From the NCBI RefSeq assembly GCF_018613715.1, contig NZ_JAGGPT010000006.1, forward strand, positions 682,001 through 746,000: DNA of 64,000 bases, given 5' to 3'. The position numbers were made by a program, and so were the translations under genes. The DNA comes from Chryseobacterium sp. ISL-6. GTDB lineage: Bacteria; Bacteroidota; Bacteroidia; Flavobacteriales; Weeksellaceae. A model generated the notes under the pieces. It was not told where the DNA came from. It did not search any database and saw only the letters and a program-made list of their open reading frames with translations. This document shows, piece after piece, positions 55,440-64,000 of the stretch; positions within the stretch are counted from its first letter, which is position 1, and every line of letters begins with the position of its first letter.

Positions 55440-55901
55440 ATGAAAAATTTTAATATAAAAAGAACCTCTTTTGAAAAAGGACTTCGATCCTTACTGGCTA
55501 TTTTGCCAATACTTATGATCCTGTTTACTTTTGCCTCCTGTGATAAAGAACTGGATGTGAAAACTGATTTTCCTTTCAAATTGCAGGTGATGCCAGTGCC
55601 CAAAAATATAGCAAAAGGTGAAACTGTGACAATCCGGTGTAATATTAAAGTGGAAGGTCATTATGAAAACACGAAGTATTACATCCGGTACTTTCAGTTT
55701 GACGGATCAGGGAAACTGTCAATAGGCAATGGAAAAGCGGTTACGCTTAAACCTAATGATTTGTATATTATAAAAGAGCAGGAATTTAGGCTATTTTATG
55801 TATCAGAATCGAATGTCAGCCACAATTTTGACATTTGGGTTTCAAACGATAAAGGATATGAGCAGAAGGTGAGTTTTCAGTTCAATGCTACTGACAAATA
55901 A
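55440..55901 (+). CDS. traQ: TraQ-like DUF3872 lipoprotein
   Basis: A 153-residue lipoprotein with lipobox LFTFASC (cysteine 34) after an N-terminal hydrophobic segment. The Ig-like domain shows DVKTDFPFKLQVMPVPKNIA, GETVTIRC and YYIRYFQFDGSGKL, typical of DUF3872/TraQ. It is the last tra gene here. The lysozyme-like traR and a traP primase, often near this end, are not present. Confidence 0.85.
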   Translation: MKNFNIKRTSFEKGLRSLLAILPILMILFTFASCDKELDVKTDFPFKLQVMPVPKNIAKGETVTIRCNIKVEGHYENTKYYIRYFQFDGSGKLSIGNGKAVTLKPNDLYIIKEQEFRLFYVSESNVSHNFDIWVSNDKGYEQKVSFQFNATDK

Positions 55902-55923
55902 GATTAAATAAATAATCATAAAG

Positions 55924-55951
55924 AGGTCTGCCGATGAGGTGGACCTTTTTG
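55924..55951 (+). terminator. Terminator of the tra operon
   Basis: A 9-bp stem AGGTCTGCC / GGTGGACCT (two G-T wobbles), loop GATGA, followed by TTTTTGTTTT. It stands 22 bp after traQ and marks the end of the transfer operon. Confidence 0.8.
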
Positions 55952-55996
55952 TTTTAAAATATCTGAAATTGTTTAAGATTAGTTTAGACTACCATT

Positions 55997-56371
55997 TTAT
56001 TTATCAGTCATCAATTTATTAATAAGTAAACCCTGCATTTCTATCAATTTGGATATTTCCTGTTGATTTTGGACAATGGTCTGCAATAACTCTGGAGAAT
56101 GCATATTGATAACATGCTGATGATTAGCGACCATGTTAGAACCTTCAAACTGATTATTTGAGATTAAATTACTACCTTCTTCGGTTAAATAGCTAAGGTC
56201 AACTTCAAATATTTTACTAACCCTTAATAGATTTTCAAGATCGGGGTGGGTCATGTCTGTTTCCCATTTATGATAAGCTGGCTGGCTTATTTGCAATAAA
56301 TCAGCAACTTCCTGCTGTGAATATCCTTTTTTCTTTCTTAATCTTGTTAATTTGGTTCCGAGTGTAAGCAT
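55997..56371 (-). CDS. XRE-family transcriptional regulator
   Basis: A 124-residue protein. The N-terminal HTH (about 5-60) is LGTKLTRLRKKKGYSQQEVA, a turn LLQISQPAYHKWE and DLENLLRVSKIFEVDLSYL. The C-terminal half is helical, with a Gln-rich segment. It points away from the T9SS/RHS genes, with two TAAC-N4-GTTA palindromes in the 356-bp gap between them, which probably serve as its operators. It may control itself and the divergent T9SS/RHS genes. Whether it belongs to the ICE or to the chromosome is not clear. Confidence 0.85.
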   Translation of the reverse strand: MLTLGTKLTRLRKKKGYSQQEVADLLQISQPAYHKWETDMTHPDLENLLRVSKIFEVDLSYLTEEGSNLISNNQFEGSNMVANHQHVINMHSPELLQTIVQNQQEISKLIEMQGLLINKLMTDK

Positions 56372-56424
56372 TTCCTCCTTTTAACATGCTAAAATAAGGA
56401 AATTAGGCTTACGATCTAAAGTTT

Positions 56425-56459
56425 ATAACGTAAGTTATTAAATTTATAACCCAAGTTAT
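56425..56459. promoter_or_regulatory. Paired operator sites TAAC-N4-GTTA upstream of the XRE gene
   Basis: ATAACGTAAGTTAT (56425-56438) and ATAACCCAAGTTAT (56446-56459) are inverted repeats placed 21 bp apart, that is two helical turns, on the same face of the helix. They lie 54-88 bp upstream of the XRE start. The rest of the gap (56460-56727) has no gene. Two tandem identical operators beside an XRE regulator indicate cooperative autoregulation. Confidence 0.6.
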
Positions 56460-56727
56460 CAAATTGCATTGATCCGATTGCTATCTTCACCGTGAAAATT
56501 ATTCAAAATAGGGTGACAAATATTATAAGTCATTAAATTTTTTGAAAAAGTTTAAATGCGACAAGTTCTGTCGCCTCAAGGCCTTAACCTTGCAAAAGTA
56601 ATAACAATCTAAAAATATAATAATGGCGCATCCGTAAAAACACGGATATAAATATGGGGAAAAGCAGGATTACTCACCTGAGTATTTTACTCTAATTTCG
56701 CCGCATAACCAATGAACCTATTAATTT

Positions 56728-58263
56728 ATGAGAAAAACCTATTATGGTGCACTACTACTTTGTGCATTTATTCCATTGTATGGCCAAGAATTGGTCTGGG
56801 AGAAAACTATTAAATCCAGTACACAGGATTTCTTAAGTGGGGTTACCACCACGATTGATCAGCAGTACCTTATTACAGGAAGTGCTATTCAAACCTCGAA
56901 AGCAGAGAGTAAACAGAACCACGGTTACGATTTTCATTTGATTAAGGTTAATCAGCAAGGCGATCAGGTCTGGGAGAAATATTTTTCAGGACAAAATCAT
57001 GATTATTTAAATGCTACAGTGACCACCCAAGATGGAGGTTTTCTTCTTTCAGGAACAACATACTCAAATAAGGGGCTGGATAAGAAGGATGATTCCAAAG
57101 GTGGATCAGATATCTGGCTTATCAGAATCAATGAATTTGGTGATGAATTATGGCAAAAGACCTTGGGAACTTCTTCTGATGAGGAAGCCCGGACCATTAT
57201 TCAAACGACAGATTTAGGATTTGTCGTAGCTGGAAATGTTCAAAACAATTCTAAAGGTTACGGCTCAAAAGATGTCTTAATTATAAAACTTGACAAAAAC
57301 GGAAAAGAACTGTCACAATCTATATTTGGTGGAAGGGGAAATGATGAAGTTGAAAAGATGATACCAACCCGTGACGGTGGTGCTTTGTTAGGCATTTATT
57401 CAAGAAGTAATATAGGAGGATCAAAACAAACTGAAAACTTTGGAGAAGGAGATTATTGGATCATCAAACTTGACAAATCTGGAAAAGTAGAATGGGAAAA
57501 GAACTATGGAGGAAAAGGTGATGATCACCTAAGAACACTAGCTCTTACTTCAACTGGCTTCTTAATCGGAGGTGAATCGAGATCCGAAAAATCAGGAAAT
57601 AAAACGGTTGGAATCGAGGAGGGAACTGATGTTTGGTTAATCTTTTTAAATGAAAGAGGAGATGAGGAGTGGCAGAAATCTTACAACTTCAAAAACAGGG
57701 ATATATTAATGGGAATGAGTGTGATTCATTCTGCGGATGATAAAACTTCCAAAGGAATATTACTAGGAGGATATACTCAGGCAGAAGGAAGAATCGAAAA
57801 TGGAGATGAGAAATTCTGGATGCTGTATCTGGATCAAAACGGAAATGAACAGTGGAGGAAACATGTGGAAGGGGAATCCAGTAAAAGGGAAGAGAGGCTT
57901 TCAGACATCAAGTTAAACAGAGATGGCTCAATAATCCTTGCAGGAACGAGTGCTGAGGAATTAGGAAAGGAAAACTGGAAGATTATAAAACTGGGTGACA
58001 AGCAGATTGATCAGTTAATCGAGAAACAAGATATTAAGATCTATCCGAATCCGGTATCAGATTATGCATATATAGAAATAGGCTTTGATTTCAAAGATGC
58101 CGATATCAATTTGTATGATATGGGAGGAAGACAATTGCAAAGTCTTACGACAAAGAATAAAGTAACGAAGATCAATACGCAGGCTTTGATTCAGGGAGCT
58201 TATCTGGTGGTAATAAAAACGGATACGAATAAAACGGCAAATGCTAAACTGATTAAGAAATAA
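56728..58263 (+). CDS. T9SS-secreted repeat protein preceding RHS genes
   Basis: A 511-residue secreted protein. The signal peptide ends PLYGQ. Residues about 20-430 are repeats of about 50-60 residues with a core like DGGFLLSGTTYS, IWLIRINEFGDELWQKTLG, then VVAGNVQ, that is, a propeller-like fold with the recurring W-(Q/E)-K strand. The C-terminus from about 440 is a T9SS type A sorting domain (IYPNPVSDYAYIEI, DMGGRQLQSL, GAYLVVIKT). It starts 4 bp before the next gene and is therefore its operon partner. The role is probably surface adhesion or delivery linked to the RHS proteins. Confidence 0.75.
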   Translation: MRKTYYGALLLCAFIPLYGQELVWEKTIKSSTQDFLSGVTTTIDQQYLITGSAIQTSKAESKQNHGYDFHLIKVNQQGDQVWEKYFSGQNHDYLNATVTTQDGGFLLSGTTYSNKGLDKKDDSKGGSDIWLIRINEFGDELWQKTLGTSSDEEARTIIQTTDLGFVVAGNVQNNSKGYGSKDVLIIKLDKNGKELSQSIFGGRGNDEVEKMIPTRDGGALLGIYSRSNIGGSKQTENFGEGDYWIIKLDKSGKVEWEKNYGGKGDDHLRTLALTSTGFLIGGESRSEKSGNKTVGIEEGTDVWLIFLNERGDEEWQKSYNFKNRDILMGMSVIHSADDKTSKGILLGGYTQAEGRIENGDEKFWMLYLDQNGNEQWRKHVEGESSKREERLSDIKLNRDGSIILAGTSAEELGKENWKIIKLGDKQIDQLIEKQDIKIYPNPVSDYAYIEIGFDFKDADINLYDMGGRQLQSLTTKNKVTKINTQALIQGAYLVVIKTDTNKTANAKLIKK

Positions 58264-58267
58264 TACA

Positions 58268-61021
58268 ATGAATACTATATATAAATTACTATCATTCTCC
58301 ATTTTGATATTTGGCCTAGGAAAAGGGCAAAGAAACTTTGGGAATACACCCGAACCGGTTCCTTCCGTTTCGTCTTTTTCATCTTATGTCAATACCCCTG
58401 TTTCATTATCTACAGGAGTACCGGATATATCACTTCCTTTATTAAACCTTCAGACCAGCAATAAAAGTCTTGAAATCCCTGTTGTTTTAAGTTATCATGT
58501 TGCGAATGCTGCGATTGATAAACCTGGTAGTGAAGTAGGTGTTGGCTGGTCCTTAGCTAAAGGAGGAAGTATTTCCCGGGTTATTAATGAGTATGTTGAC
58601 GAGTTTTATGATAATGCATCGAAACCTGACTATAAAAAGAATGAATTTGATGATCTCTATTATTATAATATTCCTGGAAATTCTGGTAAGTTCAGCTTTA
58701 TCAGAGATGTTACCAATAACACCTTTACTTTAAATCATATTTCAGGGAACAATATAAAAATTGAGTATACAAGAGATCCTAATACGGCTACATTGGTTTT
58801 AAATTCTTTTAAAATTACAGATGAAAAAGGGTTTAAATATATTTTTGATGACTACAGTAAATCTCTATTGGACCCTAATTTTTATTATAAATCTGCTTTT
58901 TTCTTAAGTAAAATACTGGATGAAAGTAACGTTGAAGTTGTCACTTTCACCTACCAGAAAGAAAGTATAAATAAAAATGGATCGTCGGTTTTGTTATACC
59001 AGAGCTGTAAGTTGAAGGAAATCTCGACCGATTTTGGAAAAATAAATTTTGAAAACGTGTATGAATCAACTAAAGAAAATGGGCTTGATGATCCATACAA
59101 AATAAATAGTGTATCTCTTCTTGATAAATCAAACAGGCTAATTTCCAAATATAAGTTTAGATTTCAAGATGGAGATAGAAGAGAGTTAACAGGCCTTGAT
59201 AGGTTTAACAGTATCGAGGAGAAAATTGAAAATAGAGATTTCAGTTATACGGATCTTTACTTTTCAGTGTATAAGGATATTGGAGGAAATGATTATGCAT
59301 GCGCTAGTGAATATTTTAATCCAACTACTTATAAGAGACGAACCTTAGAGATGATGAGACATCCGGAGGGTGGGTACACAAAGTATAACTTTCAATTTAA
59401 CGACATCTATTACGACAATAGCTCACTTCAGCTGAACAATAATAGTTTAACTAATCTATCCTTCCAAAAATTAATTGAAGAACAGAGTGTAGATTTTGAT
59501 ACGAACCAAAGCAATATTTATAATCTTCATATCGATGCCGCGAAGACTTTCTATATTGTTTATCTAACGTATGAGATGTATGATGATAAGTATCCTATTC
59601 ATATGCCTCATGTTATTAATTTTAAGTTCAAGAAATCCGGGATAGAAGTCACTCCAACTACTACTTTAGGCTGTGTAAAATACATCCTTAGCCCCGGAGA
59701 CTATACCTTCGAAATTAAAGGTTTTGGAGATAATCCTGGTTATGGAAATGGTAATATTAAGCTTAAATCAATTGTTACAGCACCATTACCCTATAAAAAT
59801 GCTGTATTTGCAGCAGGTGTAAGAATAGGCAGTATTGAACAGTTTGATGTCGATAATGTTTTAAAAAAGACAACTAGCTATCAATACGACTCATTTGCAA
59901 ATCCTAATAACTCAAGCGGAGGCATTTATACTTCTGAAAATTGTCAGGGTAGTAGTGAATTTTATGATAATACGATTGTCCTTTACAAAAATGTAAAGGA
60001 AATTTATGGAGATGCCACGAAAAACCTAGGTTATACAAAGTATTACTTTAAAATGGCTGAAGATTTCACCTCGACCATACCTCTATTCAGGCCATATTAT
60101 AACATTACCTCTACAGGCCTAATGTATAAGCAGGAAGTATATAATAGTCAGAATGCAATAACCAGCTCACAAAATACAGACTATGTAATGGATGATATTG
60201 CTGGAGCTCCTCAATATAGTACTTGCTCAGGCTATAACTCAAAAGCAGCATGGATCAAATCTACAAAGGTAACTTCTAAGACATTTTTCGATAATTCGAC
60301 AAGCCTTGAAAGTACTTCTGAAACAACCTTCAGCCCTTTTAATTTTTCAGTATCAATTGTAAAGGAGACCTCTCCCGAAGGAATTATCACTGAAAAAGCA
60401 GTAAAGTATGCATCAGATCTTTCCAATACTAAACTCATTAATGCCCGAATGCTTACTGTGCCTTTACAGAGTGAAACTAAAGTTAATGGAAAACTGGTAG
60501 GAAAATCAGAAACTAAATTTGATAATTCTTCCAACCTATATCCTACATCCGTCCTGTCTTTTGATCTTAAGGATCAAACTCCGGTAATAGAAGCTACCAT
60601 CAATAATTATGATGGCAAAGGGAATCCAAGAGAAGTTATTTCAAAATCAGGTATCCCTACTGCGATTATTTATGGATATAATGGAACTCAGCCGATTGCA
60701 AAAATTACAGGAGCATCTTACAACCAGATCGCATCTCTTGCTACGGTTACAGCAGCTATTACTGCCTCTGATGCTGATGCGGTTGATCCAACTAAAGAAC
60801 CTGCTTTACTGGTGGCTTTGGAAAACCTTAGAAAAGATACCGCAATAAAAGATTATTCCATTACCACCTACACATATGACCCTTTAGTAGGGACAACATC
60901 TATAACATCTGCTAACGGAGCAAGAGAAGTTTACAGGTATGATAAATCGGGACGATTACAAAGGGTGGAAGATAAGAATGGTAAACTATTAAAAGAATAC
61001 GAGTATAACTACAAACATTAA
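58268..61021 (+). CDS. RHS/YD-repeat-type secreted protein (N-terminal cap-like partner)
   Basis: A 917-residue secreted protein. After the signal sequence comes VSLSTGVPDISLPLLNLQT, and NAAIDKPGSEVGVGWSLAKG with GSISRV, the SpvB/TcaB-like start found in RHS proteins of Bacteroidota. The last part contains YD-repeat-like motifs: YDGKGNPREVISKSG, IIYGYNGTQPIAKI and YRYDKSGRLQRVEDKNGKLL. There is no RHS core and no toxin tail. The next gene, 5 bp downstream, carries these, so both may form one shell. Confidence 0.75.
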   Translation: MNTIYKLLSFSILIFGLGKGQRNFGNTPEPVPSVSSFSSYVNTPVSLSTGVPDISLPLLNLQTSNKSLEIPVVLSYHVANAAIDKPGSEVGVGWSLAKGGSISRVINEYVDEFYDNASKPDYKKNEFDDLYYYNIPGNSGKFSFIRDVTNNTFTLNHISGNNIKIEYTRDPNTATLVLNSFKITDEKGFKYIFDDYSKSLLDPNFYYKSAFFLSKILDESNVEVVTFTYQKESINKNGSSVLLYQSCKLKEISTDFGKINFENVYESTKENGLDDPYKINSVSLLDKSNRLISKYKFRFQDGDRRELTGLDRFNSIEEKIENRDFSYTDLYFSVYKDIGGNDYACASEYFNPTTYKRRTLEMMRHPEGGYTKYNFQFNDIYYDNSSLQLNNNSLTNLSFQKLIEEQSVDFDTNQSNIYNLHIDAAKTFYIVYLTYEMYDDKYPIHMPHVINFKFKKSGIEVTPTTTLGCVKYILSPGDYTFEIKGFGDNPGYGNGNIKLKSIVTAPLPYKNAVFAAGVRIGSIEQFDVDNVLKKTTSYQYDSFANPNNSSGGIYTSENCQGSSEFYDNTIVLYKNVKEIYGDATKNLGYTKYYFKMAEDFTSTIPLFRPYYNITSTGLMYKQEVYNSQNAITSSQNTDYVMDDIAGAPQYSTCSGYNSKAAWIKSTKVTSKTFFDNSTSLESTSETTFSPFNFSVSIVKETSPEGIITEKAVKYASDLSNTKLINARMLTVPLQSETKVNGKLVGKSETKFDNSSNLYPTSVLSFDLKDQTPVIEATINNYDGKGNPREVISKSGIPTAIIYGYNGTQPIAKITGASYNQIASLATVTAAITASDADAVDPTKEPALLVALENLRKDTAIKDYSITTYTYDPLVGTTSITSANGAREVYRYDKSGRLQRVEDKNGKLLKEYEYNYKH

Positions 61022-61026
61022 AAGTC

Positions 61027-64000
61027 ATGAAAAAAATAACAATATTATTCAGCATATTGTTTGTAGCGGGATTGTCTTATGCGCAAACAAGTCCAAGTAC
61101 TAACGAAAATTACGTACAGACCAGAACATATCTTGAGGAAGTAACTTCTTCAAGCCCCAATGCTAAGCAAATTCAGACTGTTAAGTATTTTGATGGATTA
61201 GGACGGGCAAAACAATCAGTTAATGTCAAAGCAACTCCAGGTGGAAGAGACGTGGTAACTCCTATTGTTTATGACGATTTTGGAAGACAGACCCAGAACT
61301 ATCTCCCTATTCCCCAAGTGGGAACCCAGGGTGGGGCTATTTATAGTACTCCTTTAAATAATGCCACGGCTATTTATGGAAATGAAAAAATATACAGTGA
61401 AAGAATATTAGAAAAATCTCCAAGAGCTAGAGTGAAACAGCTTGTTCCGATAGGAACTAATTGGGCTACTCATCCTACTCAGTTTTCCTATTCTGCCAAT
61501 GCAGCAGGCGACGTAAAAAAGATAACAACGGTTACCACATGGGAAAATGGAGCAACCTCCACCGCCATTTCCTATATTGGTTTGTATGCAGCCAATACGT
61601 TATCAAAAAACATTTCAACAGATGCCGACGGAAATACCTCCATCGAATTTACCAATGGATTGGGGCAAGTAGTTTTAGTAAGGAAAAATGATGGCGGTAA
61701 AGATTTGGATACCTATTATGTTTATAATGAGTTTGGTCAATTGGCCTACGTGATCCCTCCATTGGCGGTTACAACCTCAATACCGGATCAAACTACTTTA
61801 GACAATTCATGCTATCAATACCATTATGACACTCTGGGAAGAATGGTAGAGAAAAAACTACCTGGGAAAGGCTGGGAATTTATGGTGTATGACAAAGCCG
61901 ACAGGCTCATCATGACACAGGATACTGAAATGCGTAAAACTGGAAAATGGCTTATTACAAAATATGATAAATATGGGAGATCAGTCTATACTGGTATCAT
62001 ACCAGGTGGTAGCAGATTAAGTTTGCAAAGCCAGATAGGAGGCCTGGTTATTGAGGAAACAAGATCTACGAGTGGTTTTACTCTTAACGGAATGCAGGTT
62101 TATTATACTAATGCTAAGTTGCCAGGGATAGAATCCCTAATGAGTGCACATTACTATGACACCTATCCATCTTATTCTTTTAATCCAGTTTTTCCGTCAC
62201 TTATATTCGGGCAAACTGTTATTACAGATACTCAGAACAGTATTGTAAATACTAAAAGTCTATCCCTAATGTCAGTAGTGAAAAATATTGAGGACGATAA
62301 CTGGACTAAAAGTTACGTGTATTACGACGCCAAAGGAAGATCAATAGGAGGCTATGAAATCAATCATCTTGGCGGATATACAAAAACAGAAACAGAACTT
62401 GATTTTGTTGGAGTACCTAAACAATCCAAAGTGCATCATAAAAGGCTTTCTACAGATACAGAAAGGATCATTACTCAGATATTTGAGTATGATAGTCAAA
62501 ACAGATTAAAAAAGCAATGGCATCAGGTTGATGCACTGCCTCAGGAATTGTTAAGTGAAAACATTTACAATGAGTTATCACAACTTTCCCAAAAAAAGGT
62601 GGGTAACAATCTGCAAAGCATTGATTATACTTATGATATCCGCGGCTCGGTAATAAAAGTGAATAATCCTGCCAATCTCGTAGGAAAACTATTCGGATAT
62701 GAACTTAAATATACCAATCCAGCTAATACTTCAGCAAAATATAATGGGACGATTAATGAAGTAGATTGGAAAACAACAAGTGACAATATATTAAGAAGAT
62801 ATATTTATACTTATGATGGAGTAGGACGACTCAAAAAAGGAAGTTATTTGGAACCTAATTCCTCTGTCCCACAAAATAATTTCTTTAATGAGACCATAGG
62901 ATATGACATGAACAGTAATATCACAAGTCTACAAAGAAATGGAAAGAGCATTGCCGGGACGGCAGAACTTATCGATAACCTTATCTACGATTACACTGGT
63001 AACAGGCTTAATTCTATCAAGGATAATTCTGGAAATTATGGCGGATATCCTGACACTTCGGGAGCCACTATCTCATACGATGATAATGGGAATATGAAAA
63101 ATCATGTAGATAAAGGTATTTTACAGATTGACTATAATTTTCTTAATCTTCCGGACTATGTAAAGTTTGATAAGACTTATGTTCCAAGATTTCCGGATAT
63201 GCCTGGTGATTTTAATGTCAATACTAAATATCTTTATAGAACAGATGGTTTAAAACTGAGGAAAATATATACATACGGGTTTGGAAAGACAAATATAGAA
63301 ACTAGTACAATCACTGAATATCTAAGTGGCTTCCAATATGAGGGTGAGGATGTAGGAGGAAAAATTACATCGCTTCCTTTAAAATTTCTCCCCACCGGTG
63401 AAGGTTATTATAATTTTGAAAATAATAAGTATATTTACAACTACACAGATCATTTAGGAAATGTTAGATTGAGCTATACCAAAAATGGCTCAGGAACAGA
63501 GATCATTGAAGAGAATAACTATTATCCTTTTGGGTTAAAACACCAAGGATATAATGCATTAACAGGAAACCCCGCCTATAAATACCAATATAACGGTAAA
63601 GAACTTCAAAAAGAAACAGGTTGGAATGATTACGGTGCCAGAATGTATATGTGTGACATTGGAAGATGGGGTGTAATTGATCCTTTAGCTGAATCTTCAA
63701 GAAGATTTTCTCCGTATACCTATGCACTAAATAATCCAATTAGTTTTATCGACCCTGATGGAAGAAAGGCTTTAATCCCGAACGAAGCAAGTGACATGGT
63801 TCCTCAAGATCCAAGGTCAGGTTGGTGGATTGGAATAACAGGAGAAAGAGATAACAGGACAGAACCACTTGGTGTTGGTCGTGGTGGCGGTGATCTGGTT
63901 AGTCAAAATCCCGCGACTTTTGGAGAAACTCAGGAGTTTAGGGATATAATGGCATATCTTGCTGAACCTGATAATGCTAGTTCTGATTATTTTAAAGATA
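61027..64000 (+). CDS. DUF6443/RHS repeat-associated core protein, cut by window end
   Basis: ATG at 61027, open to the window end (991 complete codons). The signal peptide ends LSYAQ. A DUF6443 part (about 20-150; QIQTVKYFDGLGRAKQSV) is followed by many YD repeats, then the RHS core: NYTDHLGNVRLSY, NYYPFGLKHQGYN, YQYNGKELQKETGWNDYGARMY and DIGRWGVIDPLAE, ending at NPISFIDPDG. After that core, at about residue 910, comes a variable C-terminal tail beginning RKALIPNEASDM. In RHS proteins this is the toxin or effector part. The tail is incomplete and no toxin fold can be named. Confidence 0.85.
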   Translation, partial: MKKITILFSILFVAGLSYAQTSPSTNENYVQTRTYLEEVTSSSPNAKQIQTVKYFDGLGRAKQSVNVKATPGGRDVVTPIVYDDFGRQTQNYLPIPQVGTQGGAIYSTPLNNATAIYGNEKIYSERILEKSPRARVKQLVPIGTNWATHPTQFSYSANAAGDVKKITTVTTWENGATSTAISYIGLYAANTLSKNISTDADGNTSIEFTNGLGQVVLVRKNDGGKDLDTYYVYNEFGQLAYVIPPLAVTTSIPDQTTLDNSCYQYHYDTLGRMVEKKLPGKGWEFMVYDKADRLIMTQDTEMRKTGKWLITKYDKYGRSVYTGIIPGGSRLSLQSQIGGLVIEETRSTSGFTLNGMQVYYTNAKLPGIESLMSAHYYDTYPSYSFNPVFPSLIFGQTVITDTQNSIVNTKSLSLMSVVKNIEDDNWTKSYVYYDAKGRSIGGYEINHLGGYTKTETELDFVGVPKQSKVHHKRLSTDTERIITQIFEYDSQNRLKKQWHQVDALPQELLSENIYNELSQLSQKKVGNNLQSIDYTYDIRGSVIKVNNPANLVGKLFGYELKYTNPANTSAKYNGTINEVDWKTTSDNILRRYIYTYDGVGRLKKGSYLEPNSSVPQNNFFNETIGYDMNSNITSLQRNGKSIAGTAELIDNLIYDYTGNRLNSIKDNSGNYGGYPDTSGATISYDDNGNMKNHVDKGILQIDYNFLNLPDYVKFDKTYVPRFPDMPGDFNVNTKYLYRTDGLKLRKIYTYGFGKTNIETSTITEYLSGFQYEGEDVGGKITSLPLKFLPTGEGYYNFENNKYIYNYTDHLGNVRLSYTKNGSGTEIIEENNYYPFGLKHQGYNALTGNPAYKYQYNGKELQKETGWNDYGARMYMCDIGRWGVIDPLAESSRRFSPYTYALNNPISFIDPDGRKALIPNEASDMVPQDPRSGWWIGITGERDNRTEPLGVGRGGGDLVSQNPATFGETQEFRDIMAYLAEPDNASSDYFKD

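Overview
The window looks like chromosome of a low-GC Bacteroidota bacterium, most likely a flavobacterium of the Chryseobacterium/Elizabethkingia type. The signs are several type IX secretion (T9SS) C-terminal sorting domains, lipoproteins with an early lipobox cysteine, scarce Shine-Dalgarno sequences, promoters of the TTTG / TAnnTTTG kind, and a Bacteroidetes-type conjugation (tra/mob) system. The assignment is an inference from gene content; no species marker is complete enough to go further.

Region 1 (1-11374) reads as ordinary chromosome. It starts with a nutrient-uptake operon on the plus strand: the end of a TonB-dependent receptor, a beta-propeller lipoprotein of the DUF5074/BtuG kind, a second surface lipoprotein and a large T9SS protein. 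Then come a T9SS protein, an Fsr-like MFS exporter with its own FadR/GntR regulator (two copies of the operator TCATCTGATGA), a BAAT-like hydrolase, a Crp/Fnr regulator and an esterase with TPR repeats.

Region 2 (11400-18400) is a scarred junction. It holds tRNA-Glu(TTC), a 15-bp copy of the tRNA 3' end 140 bp away, a hybrid-free two-component system, a decayed NodT-type efflux gene cut by a decayed IS481-family element, a ketoacyl-ACP synthase III and a small orphan protein.

Region 3 (about 18970-55950) is an integrative conjugative element (ICE) of the CTnDOT-like Bacteroidetes family. Its order is rteC, excisionase-like HTH genes, a DUF4099/DUF3945 gene, topB, an adenine methylase broken by one stop codon, an H1-like protein, DUF1896 and TetR. 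A cargo block follows, with three GT-C membrane glycosyltransferases and a lipoprotein trio. The transfer part is mobC, mobB and mobA, a candidate oriT, and traA to traQ. No integrase was found in the window.

Two elements sit inside the ICE. A decayed Tn3-family transposon (36887-38756; about 48-bp inverted repeats, 5-bp target duplication) lies just downstream of the relaxase gene. A complete-looking group II intron (47114-49485) splits traG exactly at the Walker B motif; splicing would restore an 832-residue VirB4-like ATPase, so transfer depends on intron splicing.

Region 4 (55997-64000) has an XRE regulator facing paired TAAC-N4-GTTA operators, then a T9SS protein and two large RHS/YD-repeat proteins. 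The second carries the RHS core and a variable toxin-like tail cut by the window edge.
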